Origin: Nitrospirales bacterium
GTDB lineage: Bacteria > Nitrospirota > Nitrospiria > Nitrospirales > UBA8639
Assembly (NCBI GenBank): GCA_021604005.1
Contig: BQIV01000030.1
Span: 1 to 62,733 of the forward strand
Direction of reading: 5' to 3'
Length of the DNA: 62,733 nt
The notes under the pieces were generated by a model. It was not told the origin of the DNA, did no database searches, and saw only the letters and a list, made by a program, of their open reading frames with translations. This document shows, piece by piece, positions 46,086-55,172 of this stretch (position 1 is the first letter of the stretch; every line of letters starts with the position of its first letter). The position numbers and the translations under genes are program-made.

Positions 46086-46299
46086 CAGCGTTGTCGCTCA
46101 CATTATCTTAGACAAATTCGTTGATTCGCCTATTACGACATCATCCTTTGTTTTTTCTGGTTCACTGCTGGCGTCCTTCTTCTCCGGCTTAGGAAAATTT
46201 CTCTTTGACCGACATGTTCTATAGTGATGAACGCGAGTCAGCTTTTCAGAACCGCCCTGATTTTCACCATGCGATGGCCGCAGACGTGAGGAGTCCGGC

Positions 46300-47109
46300 A
46301 TGACATCTTTCGTGTCCTCACTCGCATCACCCCCTCTCTCACCACTCCTGCGTCTGCGTTCAACCTATTATCGATGTTGGTATGAAATTTCCCGTGGCTT
46401 CACATGGATTCGCCGTGAATATCACGAACAACCTGCTCGTGCTCTTCCTGAAACACTGACACCCTACCAGCGCCATCGAATCAAGACGCTGCAACTGACG
46501 TATGGAGTACACTTTGAAGATCAGCTTCATATTTCGACAACATTGGAAAACTATGAATACCTCGACTTACTGGATCAAACCAAGGAAAAGCTTGGCTGGG
46601 AGCCAGACCGGAACAAAGAGCTAGTGGATGTGGGATCACTGAACTTCTACTATGCTCCAGCCCTCCATGCCTTTTTTCACCCACACACACTCCAGGGCAT
46701 TGAACTCGAAGGGTATCGAGTGTACACCAATTTCTACAGTCGCTTTGACTACGCGCAATGTTATATCCGCCCCTTCGCAAATACTTCCTACACCGTCATG
46801 GACTTCTGTAACTTTACCGGTTCCGCCGATGGGATTACCTGCTTTTACCCTTTTGTGAAGCCTGAGCCCTTGGTGGCCTGGAGATTGCCCCTCAAAGTCT
46901 TTCAACCGCAACGGATGTTTGAGCGGATGGCACACAGCCTCAGACCGGAAGGCTTCGTCCTGATGATGAATCATGGAGAAGATGAGGCTCAGTGGGCCTG
47001 CACATTTGCTCAACAAAACGGCCTTCAACTGAAGAGCCAACCTCAACCGATTCCACCACTTTTCCCACGGGCTGACGTTCCTATTATTAGCGTCTGGAAT
47101 AGAGCCTGA
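46300..47109 (+). CDS. Methyltransferase-like protein, SAM site degenerate
   Basis: Protein of 269 residues. The overall order resembles class I methyltransferases: KELVDVGSLNFYYAPALHAF where the glycine-rich SAM loop would be, EGYRVYTNFYSR, ITCFYPFVKPEPLVAWRLPL, then MFERMAHSLRPEGFVLMMNH as the typical LRPGG-type strand. The usual GxGxG is absent (VGSLNFYYA). It may not bind SAM or may use a variant site. Start at 46300. It precedes ubiE by 136 bases on the same strand. Confidence 0.65.
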   Translation: MTSFVSSLASPPLSPLLRLRSTYYRCWYEISRGFTWIRREYHEQPARALPETLTPYQRHRIKTLQLTYGVHFEDQLHISTTLENYEYLDLLDQTKEKLGWEPDRNKELVDVGSLNFYYAPALHAFFHPHTLQGIELEGYRVYTNFYSRFDYAQCYIRPFANTSYTVMDFCNFTGSADGITCFYPFVKPEPLVAWRLPLKVFQPQRMFERMAHSLRPEGFVLMMNHGEDEAQWACTFAQQNGLQLKSQPQPIPPLFPRADVPIISVWNRA

Positions 47110-47245
47110 AAAGACCGATTTATAAGCCTTCCACTATGAAATATGTTGCACGAACAACAAGTTAGGAGAACGATGTGTTCAACTTTTTGCAATGTGTTTC
47201 CAATCATCCTTGACAAACCTCGAAAGCCAGTGCTACCTCCTGTGA

Positions 47246-48013
47246 ATGATTCCAACACTTGAACAATCCCCTAAGCCCGAGACTCCAGAATCGGTTTCAA
47301 CCTGGACGGGGCAGGCTCGCGAACAGGCCGTTCAACGTATGTTTACGGCTATCGCGGGGTTTTATGACCTGAATAACTCGTTACTGAGCTTTGGCCTCCA
47401 TCATCGCTGGAAAAAACGAGCGATGCAGCACATTTCGAGCGTCAAAGGCGGCCGAGCCTTGGACCTTGGTGCCGGCACTGGAGACTTAGCCATCCTCCTC
47501 GATCAGCAACTGGGACAGACAGGACAGGTCGTGGCCGCCGATCTCAACGAAGCCATGCTTCGAGTCGGTCTCGATAAGGTCCAGAAGAATGGGCTAGCTC
47601 ACCGCATTTCCTGCTTTCAAATGAATGCAGAACATCTGACGTTTCAGGATACAAGCTTCGACACGGTCACAGCCGGGTTTTGCATTAGAAATGTCGGAAA
47701 TCGCTCACAAGCCTTTACCGAAATTCGACGGGTCCTCAAGCCGGGCGGACAATTTGTCTGTCTCGAATTTTCTCAGCCAACCACAGCAGTCCTCCGTAAA
47801 CTCTACGATTTTTACTCGTTTCGACTTCTACCGTGGATTGGAACAGTCGTGGCCCGTGACGGTACCGGGGTCTATGAATACCTCCCTGCGTCGATCAGGA
47901 CATTTCCCGACCAAGAGCGGCTTCGGGAACTGTTGCTGAAAGCCGGCTTTCAACGAGTCGATTACCACAATCTCAGCGGCGGCATCGTGGCCATTCACAT
48001 TGCTGTGAAATAA
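47246..48013 (+). CDS. ubiE: UbiE/MenG demethylmenaquinone (or benzoquinol) C-methyltransferase
   Basis: Quinone-biosynthesis methyltransferase of 255 residues. Motifs: RMFTAIAGFYDLNNSLLSFG, HHRWKKRAMQ, SAM loop ALDLGAGTGDLAILL, VTAGFCIRNVGNRSQAF and RRVLKPGGQFVCLEFSQP, all hallmarks of UbiE/MenG. The C-terminal GGIVAIHIAVK closes the family's LTGGIxxIH motif. It might instead act on the product of the adjacent cluster, because the quinone pathway genes are not nearby. It ends five bases before the next gene, so the two are probably cotranscribed. Confidence 0.9.
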   Translation: MIPTLEQSPKPETPESVSTWTGQAREQAVQRMFTAIAGFYDLNNSLLSFGLHHRWKKRAMQHISSVKGGRALDLGAGTGDLAILLDQQLGQTGQVVAADLNEAMLRVGLDKVQKNGLAHRISCFQMNAEHLTFQDTSFDTVTAGFCIRNVGNRSQAFTEIRRVLKPGGQFVCLEFSQPTTAVLRKLYDFYSFRLLPWIGTVVARDGTGVYEYLPASIRTFPDQERLRELLLKAGFQRVDYHNLSGGIVAIHIAVK

Positions 48014-48018
48014 CCTCT

Positions 48019-49653
48019 ATGAATTCAGTTCTCTACGTCTTTCTTCCCTGTAAAAAAGTCTATCCGACGGGGATTACCTATCTTGCAGACTTTATCCACC
48101 GGCGGCGACCCGAGGTACGGCAACATATCCTCGATCTCTCCTTATATCCGCTAAACGAACGGCAACAGATATTGCACGATGTTACGACGTCATTTCAGCC
48201 AGAACTTGTCTGCTTTTCCTGGCGTGACATTCAAATTTTTTCACCGCACGAAGGCGATGCCTCGCTGGAACATGCCTTCAACTTTTACTACGCCAGCAAT
48301 CCGTTCAAACGAATCGTGGCATCCTTTCAAGGACTGCACAACCTCTATCGCTATTACATGGATATTCGGAGCAACTTATCCTACCCCTGGCTGATCAGCA
48401 AAAAATTTCCTTCCTTGCAGATCATGATCGGCGGTGGAGCGTTTACGGCATTTGCCGACCAGCTCATCGGGAAATTACCTGAAGGCACCATTGGGATTCT
48501 CGGCGAAGGAGAAGACGCGATTCTGAAGGTCCTGAATGGGGAATCCTTGAGTGAAGAACGGTTTATCGTCAAAGAAAACGGCGTGGTAACCAAAGGGACA
48601 AAGAATACTCCGGCCATGCTGGATTCCCTGACCGTCGATATCCCGTATCTCACGACAATTTTCCCGCAGCACAAAGAATATATCGGCGAGTCGATCGGGG
48701 TACAGAGCAAACGCGGCTGCCCCTACGACTGTGCGTTCTGTCTGTATCCTTACATTGAGGGCAAACGCGTCCGCTACCGGCCAGCTGAAAACGTCGTCAA
48801 AGATATTTCGCAGTACTACCACCAATGGGGCGCCCGACGGTTTTGGTTCACGGATGCGCAGTTTATTCCCGGGAAGGATGCCTACCCACAATGCACCGAA
48901 ATTTTGGAACGGATCATTCAAGAGAAATTGGAAATTGAATGGTCAGGGTACGTGCGTACCTCGATGATCCATGCCAATCTAGCCAAACTCATGGTCCAGT
49001 CGGGCGTCGGCGATTTGGAAGTCGCTATCACGGCGGGATCGCAAAAAGTCCTCAATAGCCTCCACATGGGCTTCAAGCTTGAACATCTCTATGACGGATG
49101 TCGGTATTTGAAAGAGGCCGGGTTTCAGGGAAGAGTCATCCTGAACTATTCATTAAATTCGCCTGAAGAAACCGAAGAGACTCTGCTTCAAAGCATTGAA
49201 TCGTACAAAACTGTGGCCTCGATTCTTGGAGAAGACCGTGTATTCCCGCTCATGTTTTTCTTGGGCGTGCAACCCAACACCGATCTGGAAGCACGGTTAC
49301 TCTCCGACGGATATCTCTCAGCGGGCTATAACCCGCTGAGTCTCACGCCATGGAATATCAAGAAGCTTCTCTACAATCCCGCGCCTCTGAATAAGCTTAT
49401 CGCCAAAGCCTGCCTCTCGGCATGGAATCGCAAACATGGGTCACGCGACCCGCGAGAATGGTCAGGCAGCCTCAGCCAACAAAGTGCCACGCAACAACAT
49501 GGCCACACCTACGCCGACTCCAGTCTTTCCAAAGGCTTTGAAACCAACTCCGGCCGGGACGCGCTCCTGACGCTCGAAGAAATTCTGCGGACTCGGAAGC
49601 GGAAAGACTCCAAACGGTCTACGCCATCTCCAGCACCAACACCTTCCTCCTAA
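48019..49653 (+). CDS. Radical SAM protein with N-terminal B12-binding-like domain
   Basis: Protein of 544 residues. The first 190 have the Rossmann-like fold seen in B12-binding radical SAM proteins (PTGITYLADFIHRR, ELVCFSWRDI, MIGGGAFTAF, GILGEGEDAI), but the His motif DxHxxG is not seen. The radical SAM domain follows with the cluster site RGCPYDCAFCLYP (C-x3-C-x2-C), WFTDAQFIPGKDAYP, and SGYVRTSMIHANLAKLMVQS. The C-terminus has a Ser/Gln-rich tail (SLSQQSATQQHGHTYADSSL) and a basic end. It may catalyse a methylation or rearrangement; substrate unknown. Starts five bases after ubiE. Confidence 0.88.
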   Translation: MNSVLYVFLPCKKVYPTGITYLADFIHRRRPEVRQHILDLSLYPLNERQQILHDVTTSFQPELVCFSWRDIQIFSPHEGDASLEHAFNFYYASNPFKRIVASFQGLHNLYRYYMDIRSNLSYPWLISKKFPSLQIMIGGGAFTAFADQLIGKLPEGTIGILGEGEDAILKVLNGESLSEERFIVKENGVVTKGTKNTPAMLDSLTVDIPYLTTIFPQHKEYIGESIGVQSKRGCPYDCAFCLYPYIEGKRVRYRPAENVVKDISQYYHQWGARRFWFTDAQFIPGKDAYPQCTEILERIIQEKLEIEWSGYVRTSMIHANLAKLMVQSGVGDLEVAITAGSQKVLNSLHMGFKLEHLYDGCRYLKEAGFQGRVILNYSLNSPEETEETLLQSIESYKTVASILGEDRVFPLMFFLGVQPNTDLEARLLSDGYLSAGYNPLSLTPWNIKKLLYNPAPLNKLIAKACLSAWNRKHGSRDPREWSGSLSQQSATQQHGHTYADSSLSKGFETNSGRDALLTLEEILRTRKRKDSKRSTPSPAPTPSS

Positions 49654-49819
49654 TATCTCATACAACGATAGTTTTCTTACTCCAAAATCTGCAGATCGAT
49701 GTTTGAAGCAGGGTATGACCTGCTATCTTTTGTTAAAATATAGAGCATAGTAAAAATTGGCCTTCACGTCAGCCTTGTTATATGGTTTAACGACATATAC
49801 AACAGGACTTCAGAACTAT

Positions 49820-50158
49820 ATGGCAACACACGACCTGTACCTAGACATTCTCCCATCTCCCCAACGCCGGTTATGGGATGACCTGGTTAATCTACCAGGC
49901 TCATTTACCCTCTATGGTGGAACCGCCATTGCCTTACAAATCGGACATCGTCCTTCCATAGATTTTGACTTCTTTGCCTTCTGCAGCGTGACAGACTATT
50001 GATTAGCCTTAGAGGCAATAACGCTATATCAGTTAGGTGACTGGCCTCATCTGAAAACGTGGCAAGCTTAAAGACGATTTTAGGCAGTCATTTTTATGTT
50101 TTTACGCAGCCTGGACCAAGAGCAGTCATTCGGATTCGCTACTGGACTGACCCTTAAG
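49820..50158 (+). pseudogene. AbiEii/AbiGii-type nucleotidyltransferase, remnant
   Basis: The N-terminal 60 residues retain the AbiEii family start and nucleotidyltransferase site, SFTLYGGTAIALQIGHRPSI then DFDFF. A TGA follows at about 50000, and past it the same frame reads LALEAITLYQLGDWPHLK, resembling the family's C-terminal DYLDLxAL block. This suggests an internal deletion plus a stop. A further frame up to about 50158 reads YVFTQPGPRAVIRIR, possibly more of the same wreck. The intact family is about 200 residues or more and forms the toxin of type IV abortive infection systems. No AbiEi antitoxin is adjacent. Confidence 0.75.
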
Positions 50159-50483
50159 TAGAGCCAGTTCCTTTGCCAAGTGGTGCATTGTTGATCCGGC
50201 TAAGGTCCTCCATGATGTCAAACACGTGGTCTGTAATTTCGGTTATTCCGATAGCGTTTAAGCGCTCGATGTGCATCGCCTTGTAGATCTCAAGATGTTC
50301 CTGGTCTATAAATAGATATGTCGACCCATAATGATTGGTGCCTTCTTCATGGGTCCAAATTTTCCAAATCACACCAGGTTCTTGCGCGATGCTTTCAGCA
50401 AGTCCTTTCGTATGCGCCAAAAACTCATCGGACACAAGTCCATCATAGACCATATGAAGGTCCCAAATTTTTTGTGTGCTCAT
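50154..50483 (-). CDS. YdhR-family putative monooxygenase
   Basis: Small protein of 109 residues of the ferredoxin-like dimeric alpha/beta barrel type. It follows E. coli YdhR closely: LAESIAQEPGVIWKIWTHEE, GSTYLFIDQEHLEIYKAMH, RLNAIGITEITDHVFDIMED and LSRINNAPLG at the end. The family is only putatively oxidative. I start at the ATG at 50483 behind GGGGAACTAGG; an open extension to 50636 overlaps the upstream gene and is unlikely. Confidence 0.92.
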   Translation of the reverse strand: MSTQKIWDLHMVYDGLVSDEFLAHTKGLAESIAQEPGVIWKIWTHEEGTNHYGSTYLFIDQEHLEIYKAMHIERLNAIGITEITDHVFDIMEDLSRINNAPLGKGTGST

Positions 50484-50502
50484 TCCTAGTTCCCCTTTAG
50501 TG

Positions 50503-50895
50503 TCACTTGGTAGATGATGCGTCAATTTTCCTGATCTGGAGGAAGCACAAGATCGACAACAAGGCGAAAAACGCGGGGTCCGACCAACCGAAACCCACAA
50601 AAATACCTCTGATGCAGGCATACAGAGTAATGACAACGCCCAATAGGTTCGTCGACAGTAACCCCAGCATTACCTTGTAGCCAATCTCGCTGTTTGCTTC
50701 GGCATTACGAAAAAGCCAACTCACAATGGCTATCCCACCAAGAAAAATGCTGTTGTGTTGGGAAAGAAAACGCGCATAGCGGTCGTTTATTTCAAGACCG
50801 TAAAACGGTCACATGTAATCCGGAAGGAAAAAAAGTAGCAAAGCAAACAACGCGTAGACCGCCGCATGGACAGTTATTAGCACCGTGCTATTCAT
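50503..50895 (-). pseudogene. Small four-helix membrane protein with in-frame TGA
   Basis: From the ATG at 50895 the frame gives a first helix (ITVHAAVYALFALLLFFLPD), hits TGA at 50811-50809, and continues in the same frame through PFYGLEINDRYARFLSQHNS. Three further helices follow (IFLGGIAIVSWLF, VMLGLLSTNLLGVVITL and DPAFFALLSILCFL) to the stop at 50503, 130 codons in all. Everything on both sides of the TGA reads as one hydrophobic protein, so this is a nonsense mutation in a formerly intact gene, or readthrough. An internal GTG at 50724 could still give a shorter product. Family unrecognised. It lies 19 bases upstream of the YdhR-like gene and in the same orientation. Confidence 0.75.
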
Positions 50896-51425
50896 CGGAT
50901 ATGTATCCCCTAATTGGTTCTAAATAGCAGTCTGGGCAAGTGTAATCAACCTTCCAAGTGGTAGTCGGGCATCGATTGTAGGCAATCGCCAGTACGGTGT
51001 CGAAGCAACCCTGTTGGAAGTGGCCACTTCGGGTCGCGTCCTGCCAATCCTCAAACTTAGTACTTTGGGCTAGAAGCAAACGAATTACTAACTATCTTCT
51101 TCGAGCGGGAACAGCATCTCGTTGCCATCAGGCTCTTTGATGACGATTACCGAATACCTCCAATGCTGATTTCTGCGTTTTGACATAAGCGCGTGACTCA
51201 CGCTTCCATCGTGGCCCTTCCATGTCATCCAAAGCCATTCCCCTGCAGATCACCCCTGTGCCCTAGGAAGAATGATTTGGCATGACTCCATTCGGGGTAA
51301 GACAGTTGGCATAAAACATGGCATCAATGGCATCAAGTATGGCGTCATCTGCTAGAGACATTCTTTTCTTTGATCTCTATCATTCTATGTATCAATCATT
51401 ATTCATACAAAAATAGGAGGTCAAC
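50896..51425. other. Decayed or sparse stretch with short fragments
   Basis: Minus-strand remains only. A 63-codon frame ending at 50888 is Cys-containing (CPTTTWKVDYTCPDC, a possible zinc-ribbon pair). A 32-residue piece at 51088-51186 reads VIVIKEPDGNEMLFPLE, like the end of a VOC/glyoxalase-fold protein. Another 32-codon frame near 51266-51361 begins MSLADDAILDAIDAMFYAN. None is a whole known gene. The region should also hold the promoter of the plus-strand SDR gene. Confidence 0.5.
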
Positions 51426-52262
51426 ATGTCTTTAAAAGTTTCAGATAAGAAAGTGACTCTGGTTACCGGCGCGTCTTCTGGGATGGGGAAAGATTTCGCG
51501 AAAGCATTGCTCTTAGAAGGGATGACCGTTTACACCGCCGCTCGGCGAGTTGAGCAAATGGACGATTTGAAAGAGCTTGGTGCTCTTCCTCTTAAAATGG
51601 ATATCACCAAGGAGGAAGATGTCCAAGCGGTGGTCACGACAATAGAAAAAGATCACGGTGGTGTGGATGTGCTCATTAATAACGCGGGATTTGGCATGTA
51701 CGGCGCGATGGAAGATACGAGTATTGAGGACGCCCGTTATCAATTTGAAGTCAACGTATTTGGCATGGCGAGAGTGACGCAACTGGTATTGCCGTCTATG
51801 AGAGAGAAAAAATCTGGAAAGATCATCAATATTTCTTCTATGGGCGGAAAAATATATACCCCCTTAGGAAGCTGGTATCATGCCGCAAAACATGCGGTCG
51901 AGGGTTGGTCTGACTGCCTGCGTCTTGAGCTTAAAAATTTCAATATTGATGTCGTGATCATCGAACCCGGTATCATCAACACCGAGTTTGGGACGGTCCT
52001 CCTTGATCCTATGCTCAAGCGTTCAGGTCAAGGCCCTTACAGTAAAATGGCAAACGCTGTGGCCAACGCCACAAGAGACTCTTCTAAAAAAGGACAGTCC
52101 TCCGATCCTCAAGTCATCACCGATCTCATCATCAAAGCCGTAACAGCCAGCAAACCCAAAACTCGATACGCGGCCGGCAAGTTTGCTAAACCGATGATGT
52201 TTATCCGTACATGGTTTGGCGACAGGGTCTTCGATAAAATGGTGTTATCCACCGTGAAGTAG
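51426..52262 (+). CDS. Short-chain dehydrogenase/reductase
   Basis: Classical SDR of 278 residues. Cofactor motif TGASSGMGKDF, NNAGFGMYG, catalytic Ser in INISSMGGK and Tyr/Lys in WYHAAKHAVEG, then VIIEPGIINTEFG. AARRVE after strand two suggests NADPH. The C-terminal 80 residues extend beyond the usual core with a Lys-rich loop and a closing hydrophobic helix, as in retinol- or 17-beta-HSD-like members. Very good ribosome site (AGGAGG). It is twelve bases upstream of an AraC-type regulator, so the two form one transcript. Confidence 0.93.
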   Translation: MSLKVSDKKVTLVTGASSGMGKDFAKALLLEGMTVYTAARRVEQMDDLKELGALPLKMDITKEEDVQAVVTTIEKDHGGVDVLINNAGFGMYGAMEDTSIEDARYQFEVNVFGMARVTQLVLPSMREKKSGKIINISSMGGKIYTPLGSWYHAAKHAVEGWSDCLRLELKNFNIDVVIIEPGIINTEFGTVLLDPMLKRSGQGPYSKMANAVANATRDSSKKGQSSDPQVITDLIIKAVTASKPKTRYAAGKFAKPMMFIRTWFGDRVFDKMVLSTVK

Positions 52263-52274
52263 AAGGGACAACAT

Positions 52275-53270
52275 ATGAATCACGCACTATATTTTAGTGT
52301 CCAGCCAGGTTGGAAAATACTGATATCCGATATCGGTCTTAATCCGGCTGATGTCCTTACTTTAGCTGGCTTGCCGACTGATCTGTTTTCAAGAAAACAT
52401 GCCACGCTGAGTGCAAAGGAATATTTTGACCTCTGGAAGGGCCTCGAACAGGCTGCAGGGAAAACAGAGCTCCCGTTAAAAATCGGTCAGGCCATTTCCA
52501 CCGAAGCCTTTGATCCTCCAATTTTTGCAAGCCTGTGCAGTCCGAATTTCAACACCGCGTTACAACGGCTCAGTCAGTTCAAAAAACTCATCGGACCGCT
52601 CACGCTAGAAGTGGAGATGAAAAAAGAGCATACCAAAGCGACCATAGATTGTTACGGGCATAACGGCCACATACCACGATCTCTAGGAGTCAGTGAGTTG
52701 GTATTCTTGACGAAATTAGCGCGTCTGGGAACACGAGAGCCTGTCATTCCAGCCAAAGTGATACTCGCTGAGTTCCCAGAACATCGTCATCTTTACACAG
52801 AGTATTTTGGGACGTCTCTTCAAGCAGGAAAAAAGAACCAAATTGCATTCTCAGCAACGGATGGAGCTCGCCCTTTCCTGACTGAAAACGCCGCAATGTG
52901 GGATTTTTTTGAACCGACATTACAGCAAAAACTGATTGATTTAGAAATGGAAGCGAGTACGGCTGATAGGGTAAAAAGCGCCTTGTTAGAAATGCTCCCA
53001 AGTGGACTAAGTTCCCTAGAAGAGGTCGCCAATCGATTGGCCATCAGTAAACGGTCTATGCAGCGCCGTCTGAACGCTGAAGGGTTCAACTACCAAACAG
53101 TTCTTAACTCCACCCGAGAAGAATTGGCTCAACACTATTTATCCAAATCCTCTTTTTCACAAGGGGAGATTTCTTTTCTTCTTGGGTTTCAGGATACAAA
53201 CTCATTTACCCGCGCTTTTAGTAGCTGGACTGGGAAAACACCGGGGCAGTATAGGGAGACTCTGCAATAA
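52275..53270 (+). CDS. AraC-family transcriptional regulator (AraC-type ligand domain)
   Basis: DNA-binding regulator of 331 residues. The N-terminal 190 match the arabinose-binding-like domain found in OruR/virulence-type AraC proteins (PF12625): DVLTLAGLPTDLFSRK, YFDLWKGLEQAAG, and SLCSPNFNTALQRLSQFKKL. The C-terminal AraC HTH pair is intact (LEEVANRLAISKRSMQRRL and FSQGEISFLLGFQDTNSFTR, ending TPGQYRE). It is cotranscribed with the SDR and probably controls that operon or a similar one. Confidence 0.95.
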   Translation: MNHALYFSVQPGWKILISDIGLNPADVLTLAGLPTDLFSRKHATLSAKEYFDLWKGLEQAAGKTELPLKIGQAISTEAFDPPIFASLCSPNFNTALQRLSQFKKLIGPLTLEVEMKKEHTKATIDCYGHNGHIPRSLGVSELVFLTKLARLGTREPVIPAKVILAEFPEHRHLYTEYFGTSLQAGKKNQIAFSATDGARPFLTENAAMWDFFEPTLQQKLIDLEMEASTADRVKSALLEMLPSGLSSLEEVANRLAISKRSMQRRLNAEGFNYQTVLNSTREELAQHYLSKSSFSQGEISFLLGFQDTNSFTRAFSSWTGKTPGQYRETLQ

Positions 53271-53423
53271 TTAGGGATACGAAGGACTACTGGAGATTCT
53301 CATAAATTTTCATTGTGGCTTAAATGATATGTCCGCTTAGAGTCGAATGGCCCCTTCAACAGGTTCTCTAATACTTTCTCGCCCTGGCAAAAAGGCCTTT
53401 GGAAACTCCTCTTCCTGAAGTGA

Positions 53424-54302
53424 CTATTGCTGTCCCTCTTCTTGGCTATGTGCTCTTAGAAAATCAAGAATGCTGTCAGCCCACTCAGTGGGGTTTTCAA
53501 GATGCGCAAAATGGCCACATTTTTCTAATACTTTGATGCGAATATTCTTCCCCTCTGCGATATCCGGAACCGGAAAGCGCATATCGTGTTGTCCGTGGAG
53601 AACAAGAACCGGGAAATCCTGCCCCATCAGCCAGGGCATGTAATTCGTGTGATCGGGTTCGAGTAACCCGGATTGCAAGGCCATTCCCCACTCGAAGGAG
53701 AAGTCCACGGTTTGCACGATCTTTTCAATCTCACTGACTTTTTCCAGATCATACACATCCAGGGGCAGTTGTTTGATCGCCAGTGTTTTCGTTTTTTCAG
53801 CTGGAGAGAGATCTGACCTGACGAACACATCCTGCATTGAGGGGATGCTGTCCAGTCGAACCTGATGCTCGGGTACTATCGCTATTTCTCTTTTCGGTGG
53901 ATCTGCGAGGAGGGTTGAAGCGAGGACCATGGCCTTCACTCTGTGCGGATACTTTTTCGCAAAACGCAGCAGGATCCTTCCCCCGAATGAAAATCCCAGT
54001 AACCACGCCTTCGAAATACCTTCTTTATCGAGGAGTTGGACGACATCTTCAACAGCCTGATCACTGCTATATTTTTCCGGAATACCGAATCTGGTTGACC
54101 CCCCGCAACCTCGGATATCAAACAACAGCACGGGATACTGATCGGCAATTATTTCAAACGGAGGGATCAGATAAGTATGATCCCAATCGGGTCCGCCGTG
54201 AATGACCAGCAAAGGGTTGTTACCGTTCCCCAGTCTCCGCACCAACAGTTCTACTTCATCGAGCTGGACTTTCTCACTCCCATTGGTTTTTCCAGTGCTC
54301 AT
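53424..54302 (-). CDS. Alpha/beta hydrolase, proline-iminopeptidase-like
   Basis: Serine hydrolase of 292 residues. Oxyanion strand LLVIHGGPDWDHTYLIPP, LFDIRGCGGSTRFG, nucleophile LLGFSFGGRIL, the Asp in VLHGQHDMRFP and the His in EKCGHFAHLENP complete the triad. The HGGPD start is shared by prolyl aminopeptidases and related C-C or ester hydrolases; substrate not decidable. No recognised signal peptide, so cytoplasmic. Single gene, convergent with the araC gene. Confidence 0.92.
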   Translation of the reverse strand: MSTGKTNGSEKVQLDEVELLVRRLGNGNNPLLVIHGGPDWDHTYLIPPFEIIADQYPVLLFDIRGCGGSTRFGIPEKYSSDQAVEDVVQLLDKEGISKAWLLGFSFGGRILLRFAKKYPHRVKAMVLASTLLADPPKREIAIVPEHQVRLDSIPSMQDVFVRSDLSPAEKTKTLAIKQLPLDVYDLEKVSEIEKIVQTVDFSFEWGMALQSGLLEPDHTNYMPWLMGQDFPVLVLHGQHDMRFPVPDIAEGKNIRIKVLEKCGHFAHLENPTEWADSILDFLRAHSQEEGQQ

Positions 54303-55172
54303 AATTGTTCGATCATAAGTTCGGGACTATATAACCAATGTGAACGCCAACGTAGATCTTCTCCCGTGCCTACAGGTCCTCCCCAGCTATGTAAAAACAA
54401 ATCGTTCAGATTCGTTTGCACGAGACAGGACTACTGTTCTCCGTTATTTTCCAGAAAGCTCAAGGAAAGGTGGCATGGTTGCGTGGACACCTAGATTAGG
54501 ACATAAAAATACAGGGTTTGGGTTTTTAGTCAAGCTTTGATAGAACTGAGTCATTTCAAGAAATTCCCCAGAATAACTCGACTCATCTTCATCACGCCTG
54601 ATTCATTTAACCAGCATCCCTTTTCTTGTCCCATTCCATTCAACCTAGTAGAATGGACCTACAATTGATCCATAGTTATGACAATATGCGCCAGTAAATC
54701 TTTCAAGAAGGCACCTGACTGCTTACTGTCAAGCCTTCGTAAACACGTTGCGAACCCATACCGATCATTACAAGGAGAAGTCTTGGCTATTAACGAAGTG
54801 AGTGTGAAAAATCCCACACTACTCACGCCTTCTCAGGTTCTGGCTCAAGTACGGCTATTAGGACTCAAAACCCCCTCGAGAAGCCGTGACGATTATTCGC
54901 AAAACCAGAGAGGCTCGTTGACTTTGTTGATGCTTCTTCAGGAGAGGTTGTTTCGTTTATAAAATCTGATGCTGTTGCGATGCTAGGGTTGACCGAGCCT
55001 GTAAAAACTTATCGTCATTAACCCATACAGCCGAGTGTGAACAAAGCATGCAGCCAAACTAGCCCGACTCCCCGATAGAGTGCAAAACATTATCTCCAGT
55101 TGCGCTCATGTCTTAAATTCCGTATCGTAACGTCTTTTTGTTTACCGCAAAACTCGAAACCACACGCTTTCA
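54303..55172. other. Long intergenic with one decayed ORF
   Basis: About 870 bases. The only coding trace is at 54678-55021. The rest has short frames without ribosome sites. It holds the promoters for the hydrolase (minus) and the helicase (plus). Confidence 0.5.
54678..55021 (+). pseudogene. Multiply frameshifted small ORF
   Basis: One frame reads PTLLTPSQVLAQVRLLGLKT, a second continues REAVTIIRKTREAR, and a third reads VDFVDASSGEVVSFIKSDAV then LGLTEPVKTYRH before a stop. Together they look like one protein of about 100 residues broken by at least two frameshifts. Family not recognised. The frames might instead be unrelated, so this is a weak call. Confidence 0.4.

Noticed and set aside
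48019-48600. Functional cobalamin site in the radical SAM protein
   Set aside because: The N-terminal fold looks right but the DxHxxG motif is missing, so cobalamin binding cannot be claimed.
50809-50811. TGA as a selenocysteine codon
   Set aside because: No hairpin of the SECIS kind was evident just after the TGA, the protein is a plain membrane protein without redox motifs, and neighbouring genes are decaying. A nonsense mutation is simpler.
50154-51425. Integron cassette array
   Set aside because: Small genes in the same orientation suggested cassettes, but no attC-like paired sites or integrase were found.
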